Origin: Chara braunii
Taxonomy: Eukaryota > Streptophyta > Charophyceae > Charales > Characeae
NCBI GenBank assembly: GCA_003427395.1
Contig: BFEA01000217.1
Coordinates: 801,391-830,215, forward strand
Reading direction: 5' to 3'
DNA length: 28,825 nucleotides
Positions within the stretch are counted from its first letter, which is position 1; every line of letters begins with the position of its first letter. Both the position numbers and the translations under genes were made by a program. The notes beneath the pieces were generated by a model, which searched no databases, was not told the DNA's origin, and worked only from the letters and a program-made list of their open reading frames with translations. Positions 11,162-19,537 of the stretch are shown here, piece after piece.

Positions 11162-12164
11162 TGTTATGAACTTAGTTGTCTGACGATTTTTACCGCTACT
11201 CACACACAGACAGTCTCATACACGCCCATACATGCATAAGAGAAGGGGGAGAGGAGACAGAGTCCACAGTGCACACAGATCAGAGTAGGCAGCGAAAGTT
11301 CAACCATGCACAGATGGGGAGAAGACACTCAGTGTTTCTCACTCTCTGACAGACTCCCAACAACCACTCACAAGAAGAACCTGCGAGGATAACAATTGGA
11401 ATACACACTGATGAGGAGCCAATTAACACCAAATATCGTTACAGAGTTTGTTCCAGTATCTTGCCACACTCAGAACTCCACACTCCACTCTCTACCCTAC
11501 ACCCAGTTAGTAGCGCACAACCGAAACAGCCTCCCAGAGGCCAGCCCCAACCACCCAGATGAAGAACAGATCCTGCGATGAAGTCTTCAGTGCCGATGGA
11601 CAACTCTGACGAAGAACCAGGCAGCTATGGCTTCCGCCACCCACAAACACTTAGTTAAGAGCCTCGATATAGCCTGGCCAGACGCAGATACCCCCAGGGG
11701 TAGATGCGCTGAGGTTGCCCCAGCTCCGACAACCTTCAGAAGGTCTGGCTATGGCTGCCGTCCAAGCAAGGGTCTCAGGATGTCGCCTGCAGACAATTGC
11801 CACTGCCAACTTGCTTGGCTTCTCCAAACGCCGCTCGCGAAAATGAACCGCCAAAAGTCCTAAACAGTCCTACCCGAACCTACTTGTAGATTCTACTCTA
11901 CCCTAGCCTAGGACCTACCGGTACCGTTTCAGTTAGGGCCTACTCGGCCTCTACGAAATCGATCCTACCGCTGCACTTAGGGCTCAAGGCCACTTAGGGA
12001 CGGTAACTACTCAGCCCCTACTGCTGTTAAATTAAGGCCATTTTTAGAACAGCGGGCGGCCCTCAGTGCAAACAAAAAAACTTAGCAAAGCACACAGCAA
12101 ACACAACTGTACACTGTACAGCCTCGCAGTCAGTCTCCGCAGTCGAAATCAGCAAGTCATTGCA
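11162..12164 (-). repeat. LTR of the chromovirus (5' LTR, minus orientation)
   Basis: On the minus strand it starts TGCAATGACTTGC at 12164 and ends TTCATAACA at 11162. It is 1003 bp and pairs with the plus-strand LTR at 6794-7786 as a long inverted repeat. Compared with that copy it contains an extra ~11 bases near 11438-11448. The flank on its right is TGCAT followed by a (TG)n microsatellite. Confidence 0.9.
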
Positions 12165-12166
12165 TG

Positions 12167-12209
<43 letters not shown>

Positions 12210-12490
12210 GTGTGTGTGTGTGCATCTGCAGTGTGTGCATGCGAGTGCATCTGTGTTGTCTATCTCTCTCTCTCATTCTCTCTCGCGTGCGCACTCACAG
12301 AAAGAGTGACAGAGACACGGCTGCCAATCAATCAATCAATCGATCGATTAATCAATCAATCCATCAATCCATCCATCCATCCATCAATCAATCAATAAAT
12401 CAAGCAAGCAAGCAAGCAAGCAAGCAAAAAATCAATCATCAATCAATCAATCAAAGAACCAATCATCAATGAATCAATGAATCAATGTGT
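12165..12490. repeat. Compound microsatellites: (TG)n, (AATC)n, (ATCC)n, (AAGC)n, (AATGAATC)n
   Basis: A (TG)n block with few interruptions (12169-12222) gives way to CT-rich sequence, then to (AATC)n around 12327-12400, (AAGC)n around 12402-12426, and AATC/AATGAATC repeats to about 12487. Open frames of Cys-Val or Ser-Ile-Asn repeats across it are microsatellite translations. Confidence 0.9.
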
Positions 12491-13173
12491 GAGGGTTTGG
12501 ACCCCCAACATATGGCCCTGCAGCAGGCGTGAGCCCGCCCTAAGTGAAGGCGGGCCACCTGAATCTCAATGCGCCCTGAACTCTTCAACTTTTGCAAATC
12601 TTGGTTGGCGCCAGACAGTTGCCATGCGCTAGTTGGTTACATCCGCCTTGCACGTGAGAATGGGAAAGATTCGTGAGCCTTCCAGGCCCTTCCAGCAATG
12701 TGGGGTAAGTAGGGAGCAACACACAACTGTGCCTCGGTGGTTGGGCATGCCTAACCAAATCGATCCCAGGCTGCTGTCTGAACGGGCCTGGGCACAGACA
12801 CCTTGGCTGAGACTGAAGCCACTGTGAACTTGGTCTCACATGTGGATGGCAAGGCAAAGCGCCCGCCACTTTCCATATAGGAAAGGGCTGGGCACTGGGT
12901 TGGGCATTTGGGCACCAATGTGCAATGTGGCTGCGCTGCTAGAGCAAGTGCTCGCAGCATAGGCTGTGCGCTAGCGCAGGGTGCTGTAGCGTGCGCGCGT
13001 GTGAGCAGGGCGCTGCTGAGGGCAGCGCCATAGCCCAGCCCCCCATAGCCGGGCTCGGCCTTGGGACAGTCAGCGGGTGGTGGTGGTCTTCGTGTATGAG
13101 GACGAAGGTGTGGGTAGAGAAGACGAGGGGGAGAGAGAGAGAGAGATGAGGATGGTGATGTGAGGGCACGTAC
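12491..13173. other. GC-rich region with no supportable gene
   Basis: Several overlapping minus-strand frames exist but are rich in Pro/His/Ser and lack domains. A small hairpin (GCCCGCC paired with GGCGGGC, 9-base loop) lies near 12534-12556. A GAGA run lies near 13131-13146. Confidence 0.4.
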
Positions 13174-13356
13174 CTGGTCTTGGCGATTGTCTACAAGGGT
13201 CGACATCTTCATGTACTTCAGTTCGGCTGCTGACGTCAGCAGTTGCATTGTCAATTCGTAGGCGGGTAGTAGCTGTGTGATTGTAGTCTGGGCGCCGAGT
13301 GCCAGATAAGAGGAAGGGCTCTGGATACTTATGTTGGTGATGGCGCGAGTATTCTC
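13174..13356 (-). CDS. Candidate host exon fragment, unknown product
   Basis: On the minus strand an open frame of about 61 codons ends at 13174 at a good splice donor (CAG|GTACGT). Its peptide (ITQLLPAYELTMQLL, AAELKYMKMSTLVDNRQDQ) has a helical, protein-like composition, unlike the overlapping frames. It is closed upstream by TGA at 13357-13359, just after a short ATG-started stretch in the same frame (ATG near 13390). The family is not recognised. No acceptor or second exon was identified, so this may be a decayed element fragment instead. Confidence 0.25.
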
Positions 13357-13503
13357 TCATTGACACTCGGATTCAGTGTTTTGGTTCTCCATTGGCGTAA
13401 TATCGGTGCAATTCTGCTTTCTGGGCAGTGTCAGACTTCTTGGCTTTCAATGCGATTTTGCAATCTGAAATCTGTCATCTCTCTATTGCTCATTTTCCTT
13501 GCC

Positions 13504-13551
13504 AATGAATCAATGAATCAATGAATCAATGAATCAATGAATCAATGAATC
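13504..13551 (+). repeat. (AATGAATC)n array
   Basis: Six near-perfect copies of an 8-bp unit. The same unit ends the microsatellite block near 12466-12487, so the ~1 kb between is bracketed by two arrays of one repeat. Confidence 0.9.
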
Positions 13552-13600
13552 GTTTTTCCCCCTTCTTCGCCCAAAGAAAAAATCAAAAAAATAAAATAAA

Positions 13601-13603
<3 letters not shown>

Positions 13604-13648
<45 letters not shown>

Positions 13649-13657
13649 CCCCCCCCC
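13604..13657. repeat. G41 followed directly by C13
   Basis: An uninterrupted run of 41 G is followed by 13 C, then further C-rich sequence. A G-run meeting a C-run is self-complementary and hard to sequence. It may be a real low-complexity site or a false join between opposite-strand homopolymer ends. Confidence 0.85.
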
Positions 13658-14776
13658 AAGACGCTCAACCCCCCCCCCCGCACCCCCTCCCAAGTCGCCT
13701 GCACCATAGTACAAGGCCGTTTGGCTCCAGTCGGACGGCCCATCCGTGGAACTGCTGTACGACGTATGGCAGTATACACAGGATCTTGTTTATGATAAAT
13801 TGGGGAGAAGTGACTCGGAGAGTCACATCCAGGAATGGAAACGATAGGTGGTCAGCCACCTGGAGGCGAACACTTACAGGCAAGTAAGTCCCATACCACG
13901 GAAAACCCCCGCCTTGACCTCAAGCAGTCGCTGGACTCCAGCCACGTACTCCGCTAGATTCATAATATTGCCCCTGCAGTACCGAAAAAGAAAAGACAAC
14001 TGCAGGAGGAACTTACTCAGCTGCATTCATTGCAGAATGAAAAGACAAAGCACTATGGAAAGATATGCAGTCCTATTCAAGATAATTTATCCAGACATCC
14101 ATCAGGTGAGAGAGCAGTCTACAAACTTATAAGCACAACCAAGATCATAGAGGGGTAGGAGAAGAAGTCTGAAGCATACCCTAACAGGCCATGCAGCACC
14201 ATGCACTCCATCCAGGGCATTTCCCAGTTACATGACACTTACCTGTGCGGTTCGTACTCTTGGGATGAAGCCGTAACTCACCCCCGTCTCTCTTAGGTCC
14301 TTCTGACCCCTAGCTAGTAGCTTCCACTACACTAAGTGTCCTAGCCTGCTAAGAGGGTCTACCTACACCAATATACACCGCCGCGTCCCACATCGATGTT
14401 GAAGAGCAGCCGGCAACTTGCTGTACTTCGATGCAGCTATGGCGCCCTCCCAGGCAAGTCTCCCCCTTGCACGGGAGCCAAAAAGTCACTCGGTGTGTTC
14501 TCCACGCTTGAATTCCAGGTGTGATTCCCTCTCACTCTCTACTCTCTCTCTCACTCACCTCAGCCAGCCTCCTTAGTGTCTCACCACCCAAGCCATACAC
14601 TCGCACAACCTGGCCGGGTCATATGTCAGCCCCAACTGGACCTGGACCAGCTGGGGACAGTTCCCATTTACCACGCTGCCCCACTTTCCTTCGCCTCCAA
14701 CCCTAAACAGAGAGTAGTTAGCCCTAAACTACTCGATTTAGGGTTAGGGCAGCCAGACTACCTCCAGCAAGTACCT
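13658..14776. other. No supportable gene; possible exon-like bits
   Basis: Open frames are short in every phase. Several donor-like words occur on the plus strand (CAAGTAAGT near 13883, CAGGTGAG near 14104), but no consistent exon could be assembled. A single TTTAGGGTTAGGG near 14739 resembles telomere repeat and is too short to matter. Confidence 0.4.
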
Positions 14777-14790
14777 CTCCAATACCAATT
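14777..14790 (-). promoter_or_regulatory. Orphan primer-binding site and LTR edge
   Basis: On the minus strand TGGTATTGGAG follows an LTR-like terminus GGATTGTAACA, with a two-base spacer. The LTR side would extend rightward from 14790, starting TGTTACAATCC on the plus strand. The spacing and edge mirror the confirmed site at 11148-11162 (TGTTATG edge, two-base spacer). No second LTR, gag or pol was found, so this would be a remnant of a third element. Confidence 0.4.
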
Positions 14791-14902
14791 GTTACAATCC
14801 TGCCCAACTTCCAATGTGAGTGCTCAAAAGAAAGACAATGTCAGCTTAACAAAAGACGATGCCATCCAATTGTGAACTTGAAAGAGAAATAGTACAAGGA
14901 TC

Positions 14903-14942
14903 GAAGAAGAAGAAGAAGAAGAAGAAGAAGAAGAAGAAGAAG
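14903..14942 (+). repeat. (GAA)n microsatellite
   Basis: About 13 perfect GAA triplets lie in AT-rich sequence, probably inside the remnant LTR that would start at 14790. Confidence 0.95.
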
Positions 14943-15441
14943 ATTATGAAGATGTAGACCAGCAAAGACCAATGTCAACTTCCCCCTTCTCTCGCCATCA
15001 CCCTCAACCTCCTTATCGTCCCCAACATTTCAATTCAATAAATATTAATAAATAATAATTACAATGAAAGAATGAGCCAGAACCAATGTCCGAATCCTCT
15101 CCTTACTGCCAGCAACCAATGAGGTCACCATACCCACAACCTACACCTTCTCCCACCTTCAAATGGTGGTGGCGATGGCAGACTAGTGGGGCCTTGCCCA
15201 GATGTTCAAAGGACAAAGCACAAGCAGGTATGTCCCCTACTACTCCGATGGTCGTGCCTAACTCTGCCTTGAAGCCTTCCTGAAGCAAGCGCACCCCCAC
15301 AGGGGCCTTCCAGGTACAGCGCCAACTAAGGAGATGAAGATGCCTTTCACCATAGCCAGGTAAGTACCTCCGCCACTCTCTTCCAGTGCCCCCTTCGACC
15401 TTCTCCGCGAAGCTGAGCTGCTCGCCATAGCCAGTCTGCGC
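14943..15441. other. No supportable gene
   Basis: Frames on both strands are short and overlap. Donor-like words occur on the plus strand (GCAGGTATGT near 15224, CCAGGTAAGT near 15357). A minus-strand frame (15300-15103) gives a plausible but unrecognised peptide. I cannot support a gene. Confidence 0.35.
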
Positions 15442-15702
15442 TCAGCTCCCTTCTTCCTCCCCCAGCGCTATGAACCTCCAGCGCTCCTCTCCAGCAGCGT
15501 GATGCCAGACTTGCACACCGCAAATGAGGGAGACCTCTTTGCTCTCCCGTGAGATATACCGAGCGGCTTGCCTTTTGGGCAGTGACTTTCCAGGCCGCTT
15601 GGCCTCCCAAGCATCCAGTACCTGCCTCCATTCGGAGGGAAACATCATTGCAGGTCTGATATCGTCCGCTGCAGGCTTTAGACTCAGAGTAACGGACTGG
15701 TA
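15442..15702 (-). pseudogene. Candidate host exon cut by element B insertion
   Basis: On the minus strand an open frame runs from the element B edge (15702) to TGA at 15442-15444, with protein-like content (SEWRQVLDAWEAKRPGKSL, SLICGVQVWHHAAGEERW). If element B and one copy of its GGTA duplication are removed, the frame continues without a stop into the right flank (28224 to about 28274). The continuing peptide (PVGLGLGYQSVTLSLK) crosses the insertion point. No family is recognised, and the ATG at 15648 is only one possible start. Total open length across the join is about 104 codons, which could still be chance. Confidence 0.35.
15699..15702 (+). repeat. Target-site duplication, left copy (GGTA)
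   Basis: GGTA directly precedes the element terminus TGTGACG at 15703 and is repeated immediately after CGTCACA at 28219. Four bases fits the 4-6 bp duplications made by retroviral-type integrases. Confidence 0.85.
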
Positions 15703-16420
15703 TGTGACGAACCACTTCCCAACCCCGTGCTATCTTTCGTACACCTTTTTGCTTGTATCATACCAACCCCATAAAAACCCCGTTTCGTTTTCTTGATTTT
15801 GGGTACCACGTTTTTGGGCCCCATCTTTCGGAAGCTTTTTCGACTCCCGGGTTCTGCTTTTCCTTTCTGCAATTCGGGAAATACATAGGAAATTACGTGC
15901 GCCTTAGCGAACGCACTGGGAATTGGGCTCGGCAGTTGGGAATTCCGGGATAAGCGGAACATCGACGTGTCCTTTCTGTGTTTGTGAATGTTCTTGGTCG
16001 CGTCGGGGAAAACTCTCGGAATTTTTGTACGAATACGAATAGGCATAGGATTTTTCTTTTCCCGCGTCGCTCTTTCGTGCCCGGATATGGTGATTTCAAT
16101 TTTGAATTAGATTGTAACTGTTTCGGTGCCTTTTTCTCTCTTTTTGTTGACGGCACCGCACATGCCAAACTTTCTCCTCTCTGTCCCCCGCATCGCTCCC
16201 TCCCGCGCTCCTTTCCCCTTCTCCCTCCTCTTTCTCTCGCCCCGTAACTGTTTTTTCTTTCTCTCTCTCCCTCTCCCGCCTTGCTCTCTGCGCGCCCCTT
16301 TTCCTTTCTTGATCATCTGAATCTTGGACCTGTCTTGCGCCACTTCTCGCGCCTTTTTCTCCCCTCACCCTCTAAGTCTGGCGCCCGACACCCGGTCGAT
16401 CCATCGATAACTCCCGCTCG

Positions 16421-16614
16421 CCAATCAGGTGCGTGGATCAATAGGACCTTCCTATTGCGCGGCGAATCTGATTGGTTGAACCTTGAGTTTCGAGGGATCA
16501 ACATGGCGTTCGTAGAGCATTCTTCTCAAAGTCTTCTCCTCCTGCTTCTCCTCTTACACCTCAACTTTCTCGTCGCTCTCTCCCCCTTCTATCTCCCCTG
16601 TCGCAACTATAAAA
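16421..16614 (+). promoter_or_regulatory. LTR promoter: CCAAT boxes and TATA box
   Basis: A CCAAT box at 16421-16425, an inverted one (ATTGG) at 16471-16475, and TATAAAA at 16608-16614 form an ordinary polymerase II arrangement. Transcription would start roughly at 16640, leaving about 1.8 kb of LTR (R plus U5) in the transcript ahead of gag. The same motifs recur at 26222-26226 and 26409-26415. Confidence 0.65.
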
Positions 16615-17644
16615 CCCGCAAGCGCGTCCGCAAAGCTGTCTTACGTTCTCGACTCTCAAGCCAGCTTCCGGGAAGCANTGGCTAGGCAGAGTGTTTGATG
16701 CGAGTCGGAAAGTCCTGTCGGGCTGACGATAGGCTGGCNGGTTGCGCGCTGGATCGCCNCGANGGACTGTGGGATCTGGGCGANCCGTGTCGAGTCTACG
16801 ANAGCGGGGTGACGATCGCAGTGGTGGGAGTTAGCACNNGGCGGCCGGGATCGTCGGTGCGGGTATGAGGATCGATGATTGGAGTTGAGTGAGTTATTGG
16901 NCCGGNGCCATATTGGAATTAACGGNGAATGCGCCTTTGTTGTTGCGGACCTTTCTCTCTGAACTTCCTTCTTTTGGGTTGCGTCATCTCCTATCTAGAC
17001 TCTCTCCNCCCCCCCCTTCACCTTCNCCCCTTTACCTCTATCTTTGAATGATGATGTGTCTCGATGCTTCTCTCTCTCTNTTCCCCTCTTCTGGATGANC
17101 ATGAATCNGTATGCTTTCCTTGNGTGAAAGAACTTCTTNNGGAACTCTTCCATTAGTTTCCTGGGTAATCCTCCTGCGCAAGGACCCCGTCTTCTTGTCT
17201 TGTGAACGGTGGATGCGTGTGTACTGTGCAAGCGATCCATCTTTTCCTGTGCATGGCTCATTTTTCGCATCTTCCACAGTGAATGAATGTATGGAAATAG
17301 GCGTCTCTTTGGCTTTGATTAGACGGATGTCGTCGGGATTTTGTCCGAGAATGCAAGAGTGTTTAGATCTGTGGCTCTGAGTGCACTGCGCATGCCATCT
17401 GCCTTATGCTGTCCGACACCAGCAGCTGAACCACGAGGCGGCCTCGAGAAACAAGGCGCCGGGGATCAACATCGTGCTGGCTAACTAAACCTGAGCCGCG
17501 GATCGGTCCCTTAGTTATATGCGTGATTGAACCGCTGAAGTGTCTTCTTTCGCTCTCTCTCTGTCTCGTGTTGAAGAAGATTGTTTCTGAGTTGCGTGAG
17601 TGTTTTCTTTCCTTTTTGATGACGTCGCAAGGTCTCTACAATTG

Positions 17645-18190
17645 ATGGATATGTGGACTGACCAGTACCCTCCGATCGGGCACCAACCTCCCGTACCTCC
17701 CGTCCCAACACGGCCTTTTCCCTATAACGAGGGAAGGACACGTGTATGTGAGTGGGACGTACGAGAAGTTGTTGCACAAATCGGCGGACGATATTACTTC
17801 CCTCCGGCCAATCGTTGTTCAGGGTTCGTAGAGGCTGGGTTTGTCATTATCGACACGCACTTCCCACCCTACTCGATATTGTTGCCATTCAACGAGTTGA
17901 TCGTCATCCCGTGGATGGCAGTAGAACCCCACTGGCCGCGCACTCTATGCACTGAAGGCCAGCGTTTTGAGCGCAACGAATCCAGGGGTTTCCACTACCA
18001 TGTGCGGAGTGAAGACGAGCAAAAAGAAAGAGCCACGCGGCTGAGACCATCGACATCGGACTCGGAACTGACCATCGAACGACGACGAGATTTGATACGA
18101 AAACGAGACGCGAGGAGCGTGCCAAAGCCTTCCCGTTCTAAACGACGGGCTGTAGCCCGATGGGAAGCCCGACAATACTTTTTGGATTGA
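17645..18190 (+). CDS. LTR-encoded ORF (5' copy), unknown function, basic C-terminus
   Basis: An open frame of 181 codons lies inside the LTR, downstream of its TATA box, so it would be the first substantial frame of the genomic RNA. The first ATG in frame is 17645; the frame itself is open from 17600. N-terminal half: Pro-rich, then a compact hydrophobic domain (VREVVAQIGGRYYFPP, LLPFNELIVIPWMAVEPHW). C-terminal quarter: strongly basic (RRRDLIRKRD, SRSKRRAVARWEARQ), suggesting nucleic-acid binding or nuclear import. The copy at 27444 has C-N-E-C where this one has C-T-E-G, so a Cys pair may have been lost here. No family is recognised. Apart from a G/C-neutral composition shared with the LTR, the lack of stops across a 2.7-kb LTR is the main argument that it is a real gene. 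Confidence 0.5.
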   Translation: MDMWTDQYPPIGHQPPVPPVPTRPFPYNEGRTRVCEWDVREVVAQIGGRYYFPPANRCSGFVEAGFVIIDTHFPPYSILLPFNELIVIPWMAVEPHWPRTLCTEGQRFERNESRGFHYHVRSEDEQKERATRLRPSTSDSELTIERRRDLIRKRDARSVPKPSRSKRRAVARWEARQYFLD

Positions 18191-18409
18191 ATTTGGATTT
18201 TTCTCTTTTCGCGCCGTGCCCGCGCGCGCATTCCACGACGCGCGAAAGCAATCGACTTGCTTCATTGGACCAACACGGGGGATTTCAGTTCCATCTGGGT
18301 CCCCGCACCCAATTTCCAAAAATCCTTGGCACACCCCATCTTGCTGTTTTTCTAGGCCTCTTTCCGCACGCCTAACACTCCGAACGAAAGACAACACAGG
18401 GTGTGAGGT

Positions 18410-18422
18410 TGGTATCGGAGCC
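18410..18422 (+). promoter_or_regulatory. tRNA primer-binding site of element B
   Basis: TGGTATCGGAGCC matches the plant initiator-Met site except for one base (G for A), the same variant as in the chromovirus at 11148. It sits at the end of the 5' LTR and marks the element as plus strand. Confidence 0.9.
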
Positions 18423-18434
18423 GACACGTGTCGG
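18421..18434 (+). other. 14-bp perfect palindrome abutting the PBS
   Basis: CCGACACGTGTCGG overlaps the last two bases of the PBS. It can form a hairpin or a self-pairing duplex in RNA, the geometry of a retroviral dimerisation site, but that role is inference. Confidence 0.6.
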
Positions 18435-18455
18435 TTCTGATGATAGTAAGTCGAA

Positions 18456-19537
18456 TTGGCGAGAGGTAGGAGAGACCCTCAATTAGCTCGTCGGGATCGC
18501 CCAGTGACCCGGTCTCAGTCTGGTGCGGCAGCACCCGCAGCACCAATGGTGGACGGTACTAGGGTGATCGTTAGTATCCCCGCCCCCTTCCCATTCTTCC
18601 CGAATCACACCCATCCCGAGGCTTGGCTGGAAGCTGTAGAAGCTCAAAACTACAGCGCAACCGATCTTCCTCGCGTTCTGACATTGCTACTCCGCAATAC
18701 GTCGCATGACTGGTTTAGAAAACACACGTGGGTAGATTGGGATACTTTCAAGCAAGCCTTCCTGGCTCGATTAGATACGGTCAGTGAAGATGCCGCCTGG
18801 TACGTGCTAAAAAATCGACCACAAGGACCAGGGGAATTGTTACCCGATTTCGTCGATCGATTTCAAACCACGCTGGACAAATCCGGGCGAGACGAGAAAT
18901 CGCTCGAGATTTGTTCATCGACCACTTACGAAGTCCTACATTGAAAGGCAAACTGCAGAAAAAGGTCCCGCCGGCTATCATCACTAAAGCATTGGAACTG
19001 GACCTGGCTGATACAAAAAAGTATATCAGCCAGGGAGACGAAGACATTACAAATATTATATGGGATGTAACGGCTAAAAGGCGATCATGGCTGCAAGCCG
19101 TTGAACGGTTTTATCCCCGCCCAGACCATGACCTTCCCGGCGGGATCGTTTCCGATACCCCGCCTGCTTCTTCTTCCTCTCCCCCGGTGAATCAATCGAT
19201 CGCAGTTGTTAAAAGCGGAATCTCACCCGAACCCTCCTCGCCGGCCATAACCAACTTACACCTTGCCTAGATGATCCATACGGCCACTACCAAGCAGTCC
19301 GAATGGATGAGCAACTTGATCCAAATGCAAGTCGCTCACATGGAACGGATGGAACAGATAATGAGTAGGCTAATCAAGCCTAACGCGGCCTCTACTCGGT
19401 CGGCCCCCGCATCATTTCCACTCTTACCTGCCCCGCCTGCTCCAGGGTACGCACCTCAGTTCCCTCACCTAGCCAATCCAGCCGTAAAGATCGAGTGTTT
19501 TAACTGCAAACAGCCCGGACATTTCGCCCGAGACTGC
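18456..19537 (+). pseudogene. gag: Element B gag with zinc knuckle, frameshifted
   Basis: The first part (18456-~18905) has a basic start with a VTRSQS motif and a capsid-type domain (HTHPEAWLEAVEAQNYS, HDWFRKHTWVDWDTFKQAF). A frameshift near 18900 passes to a second frame (RDLFIDHLRSPTLKGKL) that runs to TAG at 19268-19270. The same frame reopens at ATG 19271 and includes a Met/Gln-rich helix and a CX2CX4HX4C zinc knuckle at 19496-19537 (CFNCKQPGHFARDC). Gag would form the particle and bind RNA. The frame opens at a TTG (18456), perhaps a decayed ATG; the first ATG in frame is 18546. It is continuous in phase with the downstream protease. Confidence 0.85.

Larger units (their letters stand above)
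7787..12164 (-). mobile_element. 5' half of the same chromovirus family (5' LTR, PBS, leader, gag)
   Basis: Read on the minus strand the order is LTR (12164-11162), tRNA primer-binding site, a leader of about 1.5 kb, and gag ending in a zinc knuckle. No pol follows, because the plus-strand LTR begins where pol should start. This is the left half of an element whose right half lies immediately adjacent in the opposite orientation. Confidence 0.85.
15703..18409 (+). repeat. 5' LTR of element B
   Basis: About 2707 bp, starting TGTGACGAACC. It aligns with 25505-28219 throughout. The last bases differ: the 3' copy ends GGTTGCGCGTCACA, while here GAGGTT runs straight into the PBS, so the terminal CGCGTCACA appears to have been lost. 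From about 15873 to 17275 it is identical to the 3' copy, including 19 N; outside that block it shows scattered differences. It contains promoter motifs and an ORF. Confidence 0.9.

Noticed and set aside
12164-12472. Open frames of ~100 codons in Cys-Val and Ser-Ile-Asn repeats
   Set aside because: Translations of (TG)n and (AATC)n microsatellites.
14736-14751. TTTAGGGTTAGGG resembling plant telomere repeat
   Set aside because: Only about two units; no array nearby.
15222-15366. Several plus-strand splice-donor-like words (CAGGTATGT, CAGGTAAGT)
   Set aside because: No matching open frames or acceptors could be assembled into exons.
16096-16368. Arg/Glu/Lys-rich minus-strand frames in both element B LTRs
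   Set aside because: Produced by the CT-rich composition upstream of the LTR promoter; no start context or domain.
16503-16685. Frame in the LTR with a signal-peptide-like Leu run (MAFVEH then eight Leu)
   Set aside because: The ATG lies upstream of the TATA box, and the Leu run comes from a CTC/CTT-rich tract; it ends in the N-containing stretch. Not supported as a gene.
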